A stretch of DNA of 6,893 nt from HGM13006 sp963649625 (lineage in GTDB: Bacteria; Bacillota; Clostridia; Oscillospirales; Oscillospiraceae): positions 1-6,893 of the forward strand of contig CAVJIP010000049.1 in assembly GCA_963649625.1 (NCBI GenBank), read 5' to 3'. The position numbers and the translations under genes are program-made. The notes under the pieces were generated by a model. It was not told where the DNA came from. It was given only the letters and a program-made list of their open reading frames with translations, and did not search any database. Positions 1-6,238 of this stretch are shown piece by piece (the first letter of the stretch is position 1; each line of letters starts with the position of its first letter).

Positions 1-116
1 TTTTATTGCAAAGTCCGCTTCTGTTCGGGCTCCCTTTGGTCGCCCTCCCTGCGCTCCCTTGCTCCTCCTCTCCCCATTGCACCCGCTGCGCTGGGCTTCG
101 CCGGGGGCCCCGAATT

Positions 117-224
117 GGGGAAGGTTACGAGAACGCCGAATCAAGACCTTCCCCCTGGGGGAAGGTGCCGCCAGGGGCGGCGGATGAGGGAGATCGTGCG
201 GATGAGGAAAGCGGGGGAAGGTTA
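117..224. repeat. Intergenic hairpin repeat (dispersed-repeat-like)
   Basis: A compact non-coding element. A perfect 10-bp inverted repeat, ACCTTCCCCC at 146-155 and GGGGGAAGGT at 157-166, is followed at once by a second hairpin, GCCGCC at 167-172 and GGCGGC at 176-181 with loop AGG. Direct repeats surround these: GGGGAAGGTTA at 117-127 and again at 214-224, and GCGGATGAGG at 180-189 and 198-207. From memory, the order (CCTTCCCCC hairpin, GC hairpin, GGATGAGG) resembles abundant intergenic repeats in Oscillospiraceae genomes. Whether it is mobile, and its exact ends, cannot be decided from one copy. Confidence 0.6.
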
Positions 225-225
225 T

Positions 226-263
226 AAAAATGCTGCGCCCCCGCCGCCTGGGCGGAGACGCAG
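226..263 (-). terminator. Intrinsic terminator of the DUF2325 gene
   Basis: Read on the minus strand, arms at 251-263 and 233-245 form a 13-bp stem with two G-U pairs and a 5-nt loop (246-250). The hairpin is followed after two bases by a run of five T (226-230). It lies 19 nt past the stop codon of the DUF2325 gene. The plus strand has an A tract rather than T on the far side, so it should work only in the minus direction. Confidence 0.85.
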
Positions 264-282
264 AAAAAAGGGAGTATGAAAA

Positions 283-567
283 TTAGCTGGCTAAATGCTC
301 CGTCAGGGCCTGCTGGAGGGCAGAGGCACTGCTGGAGTGGATGCGCACCACCGGCACATTGTTCTTCTTGGCCTCCTGGACGGCACAAATGACCATCTTG
401 TGAGACACGGTATTGGTAAACAGAATCATCAGATCGGGGGAGCCGATCTTCTTTTTCATGGGCCCGTTTTCCTTGGCAAAGACCTTGGCCTGATAGCCGT
501 GGCTTTTGCAAATTTGCTGATAGCGGCAAACCATACATTCGTTTCCGCCGATGATGACAACACTCAT
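283..567 (-). CDS. DUF2325 domain protein, small Cys/His-rich
   Basis: A 94-residue cytoplasmic protein of the DUF2325 family, with no signal peptide or membrane segment. It starts with a beta strand and glycine turn (VVIIGGN, residues 3-9), followed by the motif CMVC (Cys11, Cys14) and Cys20. Then come the family-like blocks IGSPDLMILF (41-50), NTVSHKM (52-58; His56), Cys61 and RIHSSSAS (75-82; His77). The Cys and His residues could bind a metal or serve redox, but this is inference. An in-frame GTG at 574-576 is possible, but it overlaps the AAAGG ribosome site, so the ATG at 565-567 is preferred. The gene has its own promoter and terminator and is separate from the transport operon. From memory, very similar proteins are encoded beside feoA/feoB in Clostridia, which suggests a role linked to iron uptake. 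The biochemical function is unknown. Confidence 0.88.
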   Translation of the reverse strand: MSVVIIGGNECMVCRYQQICKSHGYQAKVFAKENGPMKKKIGSPDLMILFTNTVSHKMVICAVQEAKKNNVPVVRIHSSSASALQQALTEHLAS

Positions 568-575
568 GGGATTCA

Positions 576-580
576 CCTTT
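576..580 (-). promoter_or_regulatory. Ribosome binding site deciding the DUF2325 start
   Basis: AAAGG read on the minus strand, 8 nt before the ATG at 565-567. The alternative upstream GTG (574-576) overlaps this site and so cannot use it, which supports the shorter 94-residue product. Confidence 0.7.
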
Positions 581-585
581 CTTTC

Positions 586-603
586 AGTTAGAAGTGACTA
601 ACT
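586..603 (-). promoter_or_regulatory. Inverted repeat AGTTAG-N6-CTAACT in the leader
   Basis: A perfect 6-bp inverted repeat (AGTTAG at 598-603, CTAACT at 586-591, 6-nt gap) just before the ribosome binding site of the DUF2325 gene. The half-site resembles the GTTAG/CTAAC core of DtxR/IdeR-class metal-regulator operators. It could instead act as a small RNA hairpin. The operator role is inference. Confidence 0.4.
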
Positions 604-619
604 ATTGCCTTTTCAGAAT

Positions 620-633
620 CCGCCTTGCGGCGG
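620..633 (-). other. Small leader hairpin with GCAA tetraloop
   Basis: On the minus strand CCGCC (629-633), GCAA (625-628) and GGCGG (620-624) form a perfect 5-bp GC stem closed by a GNRA-type tetraloop. It lies in the middle of the predicted 5' leader of the DUF2325 mRNA. It may stabilise the leader. There is no T tract, so it is not an intrinsic terminator. Confidence 0.5.
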
Positions 634-649
634 TTATTTCTAACTAACT
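633..649 (-). promoter_or_regulatory. Candidate operator GTTAGTTAG / TAAC at the start site
   Basis: The minus strand reads AGTTAGTTAGAAATAAC. It contains a direct duplication GTTAGTTAG (640-648) and an inverted repeat GTTA-GAAA-TAAC (633-644). It begins 8 nt downstream of the -10 box, so it covers the likely transcription start, a classical repressor position. The half-site is shared with the 586-603 inverted repeat. A DtxR-family metal-dependent repressor is the best guess, not shown. Confidence 0.4.
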
Positions 650-656
650 TACCAAT

Positions 657-685
657 ATTCTAGCAGACTTTTCCCCGTCTGTCAA
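657..685 (-). promoter_or_regulatory. Sigma-70/SigA promoter of the DUF2325 gene
   Basis: The minus strand shows -35 TTGACA (680-685) and -10 TAGAAT (657-662), separated by exactly 17 bp, with TGC just before the -10 (extended -10 TGn). The hexamers are a perfect and a one-mismatch fit to the vegetative consensus. Transcription should start near 650, giving a leader of about 80 nt before the ATG at 567. Confidence 0.85.
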
Positions 686-737
686 TAGAAACCCGAAGAA
701 TTATCCAGCTTCTTGGTAGGTGAATCTAAACGTATCA

Positions 738-761
738 GGGGCCGCGCAAAAGCACGGCCCC
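738..761 (-). terminator. Hairpin ending the transport operon (weak T tract)
   Basis: GGGGCCGTGC (752-761) and GCGCGGCCCC (738-747), read on the minus strand, make a 10-bp stem with one G-U pair and a TTTT loop. It starts 34 nt after the stop codon of the solute-binding lipoprotein. The sequence that follows (TGATACGTTTAG) has no good T run. It is a probable but imperfect intrinsic terminator, or an mRNA 3'-end stabilising hairpin. Confidence 0.6.
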
Positions 762-795
762 CGATGGGCTTGTATTCCCTATCCCTTCCGGGCCA

Positions 796-3357
796 TCAGC
801 TGTTTTCTCCCAAATAGGTGGTCACACGGTTCTGAATCAGGTCTGCCACCTGGTCTGCGGTTTTGTCTCCGGCGAAGAAGGCCCCCGCCTCCTCTGTGAC
901 AATGTCCATAATATCCGTGTCATAGTCGCCGCAGAGGCTGGCATTGTTCACCAGATCCTTGAAGGCATCCGCCTGCTCCTGGGTGAGCTGGCCGATCTGA
1001 TACTCGGTTTCCCCGATGTACGTGGTATAGGTGCTCTCCACCTTATTTCCCTCCGCATCGGTGTAATAGCTGGGCTCCATGGCCTCCTGGAGCACCTTGT
1101 CAAAGGCGGAAACTGTCACCGGCAGGGCCCACAAGCTCTCCTGGATGTCGTCCGCCAGGGTGCTTTTCAGGAACTCCCAGGCCCCCTCCTGGTTCTTGCA
1201 CCGGGAGGAGATGGCCAGGCCGTTTTGAATGTTCAGCAGGGCCCCATTGCTCCCCCCATCGGTGGGGAAGCCGATCTGGACAAAGCCGTTGTCCTGGTTG
1301 TAGAGCTGATAGAGGGTTTTGACCGAATTGCTGTCGTAGACATACGCCGTCGTCAGCAGGGTGTCGCCCCGCTGGAGCTGGGTGTTTTCATCATCCCCAT
1401 AAATCACGGTGGCCTCGTCCGAATCGTCCCCGGAGGAGCACTTGGAGGCAACCTGCAGAAGCTGCTTAAAGGTGTCGCTGTTAAAGCTGCAGGTGGCCGT
1501 TCCGTAGTCCACAAACTGGCCGATATTCTGATAGACCATCACGCTCAGGAAGTCCGCCTGGGTATAGTAGGGCGCAACCTCCGTGCCCTCAGGCAGACTC
1601 TCCACGGTCTGGGCCAGCTCCGCCATGGTCCAGCTGGTCTTGTCCCCCACCAGCTTGGCACTGGCCAGCAGAGTCAGCAGATTAAAGCTGGTGGGCAGGC
1701 CATAGAGCTTCTCCCCGTCCTGGAAGAACTGCAGGGGGCCGCTGAGTAGGCTGTCCCTGCTGAAGCTCTCGTCCTTCTCCATCAGGGCGGACATATCCGC
1801 CAGGGCGCCCTTGGCAATGTATTTGTTGAGCTTGCTGGAGGACACGGCCAGAATGTCCGGGCAGCTGCCGGAGATAATGTCCCGGTCCAGCTGATCCGCC
1901 CCGGCGGTATAGTCCTCCTCGGTGTTATAGACGCTGTAGTCCACCACGTTCACCCGGTAGGTGTCGCTGCTCCGGTTAAACTTAATCACCGCTCTCTGGA
2001 AATTCATGTCGATATACTCCATGCCCAAGGTCAAAACCGTCCGCTTGGGCATCTGATCCAGGGGGGTTTTGGTAAGGGTTCCCAGTTCATAGGACATGGT
2101 TTGAGAGAAATAGTCCGAGGTCAGCACCAGGATCTTGTCCGTGCCCTCTGCCGCTATCCCGGAAATATAGCCGCCATTGATGTCGCATTCCGTCCAGGAC
2201 AGAAGGGTGGTGATTTGGCCGCTGGCGGCATCCATGGAGTAGAGCTTGCCGCTGTCGCTGAGAAGCACGCTGCTGCCGCTGCCTCCGTAAAGGTTCAGAC
2301 TTCCGCTGGTGCCAACACTGGAGGTGTCCAGCTTGGTGATTCCCCCGTTTTCCAGCCGGCCAACGATCATGCCGCCTGCATCGGTGCTCCACCCGCTGAC
2401 CAACACAAGCCCTGTCTCCGTGCTCACCATAGACTGCACATACATCTCGCTGAGGGCAATGCTCTCCTGCCGGGCCCCGCTGGCATCATAGCAGAGAATT
2501 GTCTGATCGGAGGCCAGATAGATATTGCCCTGGGCATCCTGGGCCATGGCCTGGGGATAGAAATATTCCAGGTCCTTGGTGTCCTCCGTCAAATCCACCT
2601 CCAGGAGCACGTTGCCGGACATATCGCACTTCCGCAGGATGGTCTTGTCACCGCTGCCGGTGTCGGACTCCACCTCCTCCGCCGGGGCAATCAAATCGGT
2701 GTCCGCCGGCACCTCCGTGTCCTCCTGGGCGGCCTCCGCAGTCTCCTCAATGGGCACCGCATCCGCCAGAAGCACCGCCTGATACCCTCCGGCCATGCCG
2801 GCATTGTCCGTTTCCTCAGCAGGAGCGGCCTCCTCAGCGGGAGCGGCCTCCTCTGCGGGAGCGGCCTCCTCTGCGGGAACCTCCTCCCCGGCAGCAGGCT
2901 CCGCTGTGGGAACGGCGGTATCCTCCACGCTGCCGTAGTTATACTGATTGCTCACCATCCAGTAGCCGCTGCTGTCCGCATTCACGGTGATCTGCATCAC
3001 ATACTCTCCGCTGTTTTCGGTGTTCTCCTGGAGCTGGGGCAGGGGAACCTCGGAAATGCTGTCGTCCGACAGGCTTCTGGCCAGGAGCTTGGGAGAGCTG
3101 CCGTACTCCTCATCATACCGTTCGCCGAAAAAGTAGAGCTTTCCCTGGGCGGTGGATGTGCGGTTGATATAGTCCAGATCCAGATCCTTCAGCTCACTAT
3201 AGGTGCCGGTGAAGCCATAGCCCACCTCCTGGGCCACGGTCTTAAACTGGGACTCCTCGGCCTGGGAGCTTTCCTTGTCTCCGCAGCCGCCCAGCAGTCC
3301 CAGGCACATGGCCCCGGACAGAGCCACTGCCGTGATTCGTTTCCAATAACGCTTCAT
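796..3357 (-). CDS. Lipoprotein: propeller-like region fused to a family-1 solute-binding domain
   Basis: An 853-residue substrate-binding lipoprotein of a carbohydrate-type ABC importer, about twice the usual 400-450. Residues 1-24 form a lipoprotein signal (KRYWKR, hydrophobic core, lipobox LGGC, lipidated Cys25), so it is probably anchored to the outer face of the membrane. Residues about 45-435 are rich in short beta-repeat motifs such as GKLYFFGE, GNIYLASDQ and GKLYSMDAASG, suggesting a beta-propeller-like fold. This region is interrupted by an Ala/Glu/Pro linker (about 150-225) with four PAEEAA-type repeats. Residues about 440-853 resemble SBP_bac_1 domains: PDILA near 499, YGLP near 552, AWEFL near 727 and ALPV near 745. 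The start is the ATG after AAAGAGG at 6-nt spacing. It is the last gene of the operon, 29 nt after the MacB-like gene. The ligand is unknown. Oligosaccharide is the default guess from the permease family, with moderate confidence. Confidence 0.88.
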   Translation of the reverse strand: MKRYWKRITAVALSGAMCLGLLGGCGDKESSQAEESQFKTVAQEVGYGFTGTYSELKDLDLDYINRTSTAQGKLYFFGERYDEEYGSSPKLLARSLSDDSISEVPLPQLQENTENSGEYVMQITVNADSSGYWMVSNQYNYGSVEDTAVPTAEPAAGEEVPAEEAAPAEEAAPAEEAAPAEETDNAGMAGGYQAVLLADAVPIEETAEAAQEDTEVPADTDLIAPAEEVESDTGSGDKTILRKCDMSGNVLLEVDLTEDTKDLEYFYPQAMAQDAQGNIYLASDQTILCYDASGARQESIALSEMYVQSMVSTETGLVLVSGWSTDAGGMIVGRLENGGITKLDTSSVGTSGSLNLYGGSGSSVLLSDSGKLYSMDAASGQITTLLSWTECDINGGYISGIAAEGTDKILVLTSDYFSQTMSYELGTLTKTPLDQMPKRTVLTLGMEYIDMNFQRAVIKFNRSSDTYRVNVVDYSVYNTEEDYTAGADQLDRDIISGSCPDILAVSSSKLNKYIAKGALADMSALMEKDESFSRDSLLSGPLQFFQDGEKLYGLPTSFNLLTLLASAKLVGDKTSWTMAELAQTVESLPEGTEVAPYYTQADFLSVMVYQNIGQFVDYGTATCSFNSDTFKQLLQVASKCSSGDDSDEATVIYGDDENTQLQRGDTLLTTAYVYDSNSVKTLYQLYNQDNGFVQIGFPTDGGSNGALLNIQNGLAISSRCKNQEGAWEFLKSTLADDIQESLWALPVTVSAFDKVLQEAMEPSYYTDAEGNKVESTYTTYIGETEYQIGQLTQEQADAFKDLVNNASLCGDYDTDIMDIVTEEAGAFFAGDKTADQVADLIQNRVTTYLGENS
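2816..2887 (-). repeat. Four 18-bp tandem repeats encoding PAEEAA units
   Basis: Four consecutive 18-bp units (2816-2833, 2834-2851, 2852-2869, 2870-2887). The middle two differ by a single base, and the copy at 2870 is the most diverged. They encode the acidic Ala/Pro/Glu linker at about residues 157-181 of the solute-binding lipoprotein. Near-identical copies in frame suggest recent expansion by slippage, so copy number may vary between strains. Confidence 0.9.
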
Positions 3358-3386
3358 AACATACCTCTTTTCTCAGTTGTGTGGAT

Positions 3387-4580
3387 TTATCTTCTCCGCC
3401 CCCGGCGGTGCTTGGTATATTCCAGGGCCTGCTCCCTCTGGCGGCGGGCCTTCCGCCGGGAAGGTGGCGCGGCTCCCGCCTGACGAGCCGCATAGTCTCT
3501 CTGGTGCTTTCGGTCTATGGCGTGCTCCACTGCCTCCCGAATGCTGCCCAGGCCCCAGGTGCGCCGGTGGTTCAGCCACAGCAGCAGCACCACCAGGCTG
3601 ACGGCGGGAATCGCTCCCAGCAGCACCTCCGGCACCAGCCGCAGGGCCAGGTGGTTTTCCGTAAGCCGGGCAGCGTTTTCCCAGCAGGGATAGGCTATGG
3701 CCTCCCGGGAGATGCCCCGGGTGGTGAGCTGCTTCAAAATGCTCCAGCGGCTTTCCAGGGAGAACCGGCCGGAGTTGTCGGTGAGGGTGGTGTCCTCCGG
3801 GATGATATTCTTCAGGGTGTTTTTCAGGGTGGTAAGGGCAAAGCCCTTCACCGGCTGGGGCAACACCACCTCCAGACAGGTATATCCCGGCTGGCCGGTT
3901 GTCACCGCTCCGGCCTCCCCTTCGGTCTGGGCGGCAGTCTGGGTATCGGTCAGGGCCGGAGAATCGGAAAACACCCAGGCCCGACAGGTTCCCTTGGCGG
4001 CCAGCTCGTTATATTCCCCCGGCTCATAGTCCACCACCGCCGCCACCTGATGCTGCACCCCATTTACCATGAGGTACTGTCCCGCCACGTTTGTGGAATA
4101 GAACAGATTCCAGGCGGTCTGCCGATCCAAAACAATGCGGTCATGCATCAGATCCTCCTGGGCCATGTACCAGCCGTTCAGCAGGGTCATGGGATGGATG
4201 CGGAAGAAGTCTCCGGCCACGGCGGTCAGCTCCACCGCACAGGAGGCGGTGCCGTTTTTCAGCGTGGCCGCCTGGGCATAGGAGGCGGCGTAAAACCAGG
4301 GATGGCTCTCCGAGCCCACGCCCCCGGCGGTCAGGGCGTTTTCCACGGACAGATAGATCTCGCCCATCCGCTCCTGGGGGATGGCCTGCTCCTCCGTGAG
4401 AAACACCGAGGCCATGGCGTAGGGCTTTTCCTCTGTCTCCCACCGCTCCGCCGCCTCTTGGGGGGTCAGATACCCGATGGTTTTTTCGTCTCCCCGCCAC
4501 ATAAGAAAGAGGGCCAGCAGGCAGCCGAAGCAGATTATCGTCCAAAGCACCGCCCTCCAGTGCCTGATTTTCCCCCTCAT
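3387..4580 (-). CDS. Two-helix membrane protein with MacB-like periplasmic core
   Basis: A 397-residue envelope protein. A transmembrane helix (about 11-28, TIICFGCLLALFLMW) is followed by an extracytoplasmic domain (about 30-310), a second helix (about 317-336, AIPAVSLVVLLLWL) and a strongly basic 61-residue cytoplasmic tail ending RRGRRR. Residues about 115-185 have the pattern of the MacB_PCD domain of FtsX/MacB-type permeases: VAGDFF, then LLNGWYM, DRIVLDRQTAWNLFY and the beta hairpin MVNGVQHQVAAVVD. A full MacB/FtsX permease has four helices and often an ATPase. Here helices 3 and 4 and any ATPase are missing, although the reading frame is intact. The start overlaps the stop of the adaptor gene (ATGA, 4577-4580), implying translational coupling and a joint role with that adaptor. 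It may be a scaffold or a half permease. Exact function is unknown. Confidence 0.75.
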   Translation of the reverse strand: MRGKIRHWRAVLWTIICFGCLLALFLMWRGDEKTIGYLTPQEAAERWETEEKPYAMASVFLTEEQAIPQERMGEIYLSVENALTAGGVGSESHPWFYAASYAQAATLKNGTASCAVELTAVAGDFFRIHPMTLLNGWYMAQEDLMHDRIVLDRQTAWNLFYSTNVAGQYLMVNGVQHQVAAVVDYEPGEYNELAAKGTCRAWVFSDSPALTDTQTAAQTEGEAGAVTTGQPGYTCLEVVLPQPVKGFALTTLKNTLKNIIPEDTTLTDNSGRFSLESRWSILKQLTTRGISREAIAYPCWENAARLTENHLALRLVPEVLLGAIPAVSLVVLLLWLNHRRTWGLGSIREAVEHAIDRKHQRDYAARQAGAAPPSRRKARRQREQALEYTKHRRGRRR

Positions 4581-6223
4581 TCCGCAATCCGAACCTGGTC
4601 CCCTGCCTGGAGGGGCACTGTGGCGGTGGTGATCACAAAGTCCGCCGTGGACAGCTCTCCGGACACTGCCGAGTTGGTGTCGTCCGAGGCCAGAACCTCC
4701 ACCTTGGTCTTTTTCACCGTGTAGCGGTTGCCCAGAGGGCTGGACTTGACCACCACGGTATATACAAAGCTGCCGTCTGCGTCTGCATGAACCGCCGAAG
4801 AGGGAATCACCACATCATAGCTGGCGTTCTTGTCCCCGATGGAAAAGCTCAGCTGCTGGCCCACGGCCACGCTGTCTCCCTGGACGGAGAAGGTCAGGGT
4901 TCGGTTGGCCGCCGGATTTTGCTTGTCGGCGGTGATGGAGGTCAGGGTCATGGTGATGCCGCTGTTCCACAGGTTGGTGATCTCTGCACTCAGACCCTGA
5001 CGCAGCATCCGGGCCTGCTCCTTGGTGACGGAGGCGGTGAGGGTATAGCCCTTTTCCGTCAGCTCCACCACCATCAGGGGCGTTTCTGCGGAGGTGGTAT
5101 CTCCTGCCGCCACGTTGATGGACTGGATTACACCGGCATAGCGGCTGACGATTTTGGCCGCCGCCGTCTTTTCCTCCAGAGCCTTGACCTTTTCCTCTGC
5201 GTCCTTGACCTCCTGGGCCTTGGCCTCCATGTCCTTCTGGGCAATGGTGTCCTCATAGGTCTGCTGGGCCGCATTATCCGCCGCCGCCGCCTCCGCTGCC
5301 GCCAAGGCATCCTGGGCGGATTGCAGGGCCGATTCCGCTGCGGACACCGAGGTGGCCCCATCACTGCCGCTTTGGAACTGCTGGAGGGCGGTATTGGCCG
5401 AATCCAAATCCGCCTGGGCAGCGGCCACCGCCGAAGCCGCCTCCGCCGCCGTCTGCTGGGCAGAGGTAAGCTGTTGGGTCAGCTCCGCAATCTTCGGGGC
5501 AATCTGGGTATTGTAGATGTTGGTGGCCTCCTCCTGGGCCCCCTCCTCTCCCGCCTCCGCTCTGCGCTTGGCGCTGAGATAGTCCGCATTGCTGTTTTCC
5601 ACATTATTCAGCTGATTTTGAATGGACTCCACTGCATTGTCCGCATTGGTCTTGTCCTGGTTTCGGCTGTTCAGGGTGCTTTGGGTGGAGTTTACCTGAT
5701 TCTGATACCAGGTTAGGCTCCCCTCATAGCTTTGGGCATTGGCCAGGTCGGTCTTGGCGTTGGCCACCGCATCCCGGGCCTGCTGAATCTGCTGCTGGGC
5801 CCCGTGGGTCTGGTCCCCCTTGTCCACCTGCATTTTCTCGTATTCCAGCTTTAGGCTGGCAAGACTGGTTCGGGCCTCCTGGAGCTCCTGGCTCTCGGAG
5901 GCATCCAGGGTCAGCAGCGTGTCCCCGGCCTTTACCGTGTCTCCCACCTTGACGTTTACCGCCGACACCGTTCTTGTCTCCTGGACGGTGACGTTATAGG
6001 TCTGGGCCGCCTCCACGGTGCCGCTGCCCCGAATCTTGGTGGTGATGCTGGTGGACTGGGGATACTGGGCCGCCACCTCCGGCAGAGAGTAGTTCATAAT
6101 GGTGTTGGAAAAGAAGGTCAGAACCAGCAGCACGGAAAGGAAAATAATCAGGGCGTTTTTCACCCAGTCCCGCTTTCCCTTGACCTTTTGAATGACCGAT
6201 GTCCGGCCGGTTTTTTCTTTCAT
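4577..6223 (-). CDS. HlyD/MacA-type membrane-fusion (adaptor) protein
   Basis: A 548-residue periplasmic-adaptor-like protein anchored by one N-terminal helix (about 22-40, LIIFLSVLLVLTFF). A first lipoyl-like half follows (about 64-112, including VNVKVGDTVKAGDTLLTLDA), then a long Ala/Gln/Glu-rich coiled coil (about 112-350). The second lipoyl half (about 356-390, YAGVIQSINVAAGD) leads into beta-barrel and membrane-proximal regions (about 392-548), including VVIPSSAVHADADGSFVY. The order matches RND/MacA adaptors. Those carry substrates to an outer channel in Gram-negatives, while in monoderms they pair with MacB-like ABC exporters. The hairpin is much longer than in classic MacA. An in-frame GTG at 6230-6232 is rejected because it lies within the Shine-Dalgarno sequence. 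The ATG at 6221-6223 is well placed. The gene is 15 nt after the permease gene and overlaps the next by 4 nt. Confidence 0.88.
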   Translation of the reverse strand: MKEKTGRTSVIQKVKGKRDWVKNALIIFLSVLLVLTFFSNTIMNYSLPEVAAQYPQSTSITTKIRGSGTVEAAQTYNVTVQETRTVSAVNVKVGDTVKAGDTLLTLDASESQELQEARTSLASLKLEYEKMQVDKGDQTHGAQQQIQQARDAVANAKTDLANAQSYEGSLTWYQNQVNSTQSTLNSRNQDKTNADNAVESIQNQLNNVENSNADYLSAKRRAEAGEEGAQEEATNIYNTQIAPKIAELTQQLTSAQQTAAEAASAVAAAQADLDSANTALQQFQSGSDGATSVSAAESALQSAQDALAAAEAAAADNAAQQTYEDTIAQKDMEAKAQEVKDAEEKVKALEEKTAAAKIVSRYAGVIQSINVAAGDTTSAETPLMVVELTEKGYTLTASVTKEQARMLRQGLSAEITNLWNSGITMTLTSITADKQNPAANRTLTFSVQGDSVAVGQQLSFSIGDKNASYDVVIPSSAVHADADGSFVYTVVVKSSPLGNRYTVKKTKVEVLASDDTNSAVSGELSTADFVITTATVPLQAGDQVRIAE

Positions 6224-6228
6224 ATTGT

Positions 6229-6237
6229 CCACCTCTC
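6229..6237 (-). promoter_or_regulatory. Ribosome binding site deciding the adaptor start
   Basis: GAGAGGTGG on the minus strand, ending 5 nt before the ATG at 6221-6223. It covers the alternative GTG (6230-6232), so initiation at the ATG is much more likely, giving 548 rather than 551 residues. Confidence 0.7.
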
Positions 6238-6238
6238 G

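Noticed and set aside
6..227. A 73-codon plus-strand frame at the left edge
   Set aside because: It crosses the hairpin repeat, has no ribosome site I can see, and gives a Pro/Ser/Gly-rich product with no motif.
125..538. A 137-codon minus-strand frame overlapping the DUF2325 gene
   Set aside because: It runs through the terminator hairpin and the repeat element, and the other frame encodes a recognisable DUF2325 protein with promoter and ribosome site.
738..761. Possible riboswitch or bidirectional terminator between the lipoprotein and DUF2325 genes
   Set aside because: Only a single simple hairpin is visible, it lies upstream of the DUF2325 promoter and so is not in that mRNA, and neither side has a good T tract for plus-strand termination.
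3358..3386. Separate promoter for the lipoprotein gene in the 29-nt gap
   Set aside because: The gap only holds the ribosome site AAAGAGG. No -35/-10 pair is evident, so read-through from the operon is the simpler reading.
2101..3483. A 460-codon open frame on the plus strand
   Set aside because: It lies wholly antisense to the solute-binding lipoprotein, whose signal peptide, lipobox and domain motifs are clear. Its translation is low-complexity Gly/Leu/His/Ala with no family pattern, as expected from the complement of a GC-rich gene.
3381..4724. A 447-codon open frame on the plus strand
   Set aside because: Antisense to the MacB-like gene and part of the adaptor gene. The translation is Gly/His/Gln-rich and has no recognisable domain. 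The opposite strand has an ATGA overlap and membrane helices.
4787..5716. A 309-codon open frame on the plus strand
   Set aside because: Mirror of the Ala/Gln/Glu-rich coiled coil of the adaptor. The Gly/Leu/Arg-rich product is a shadow effect.
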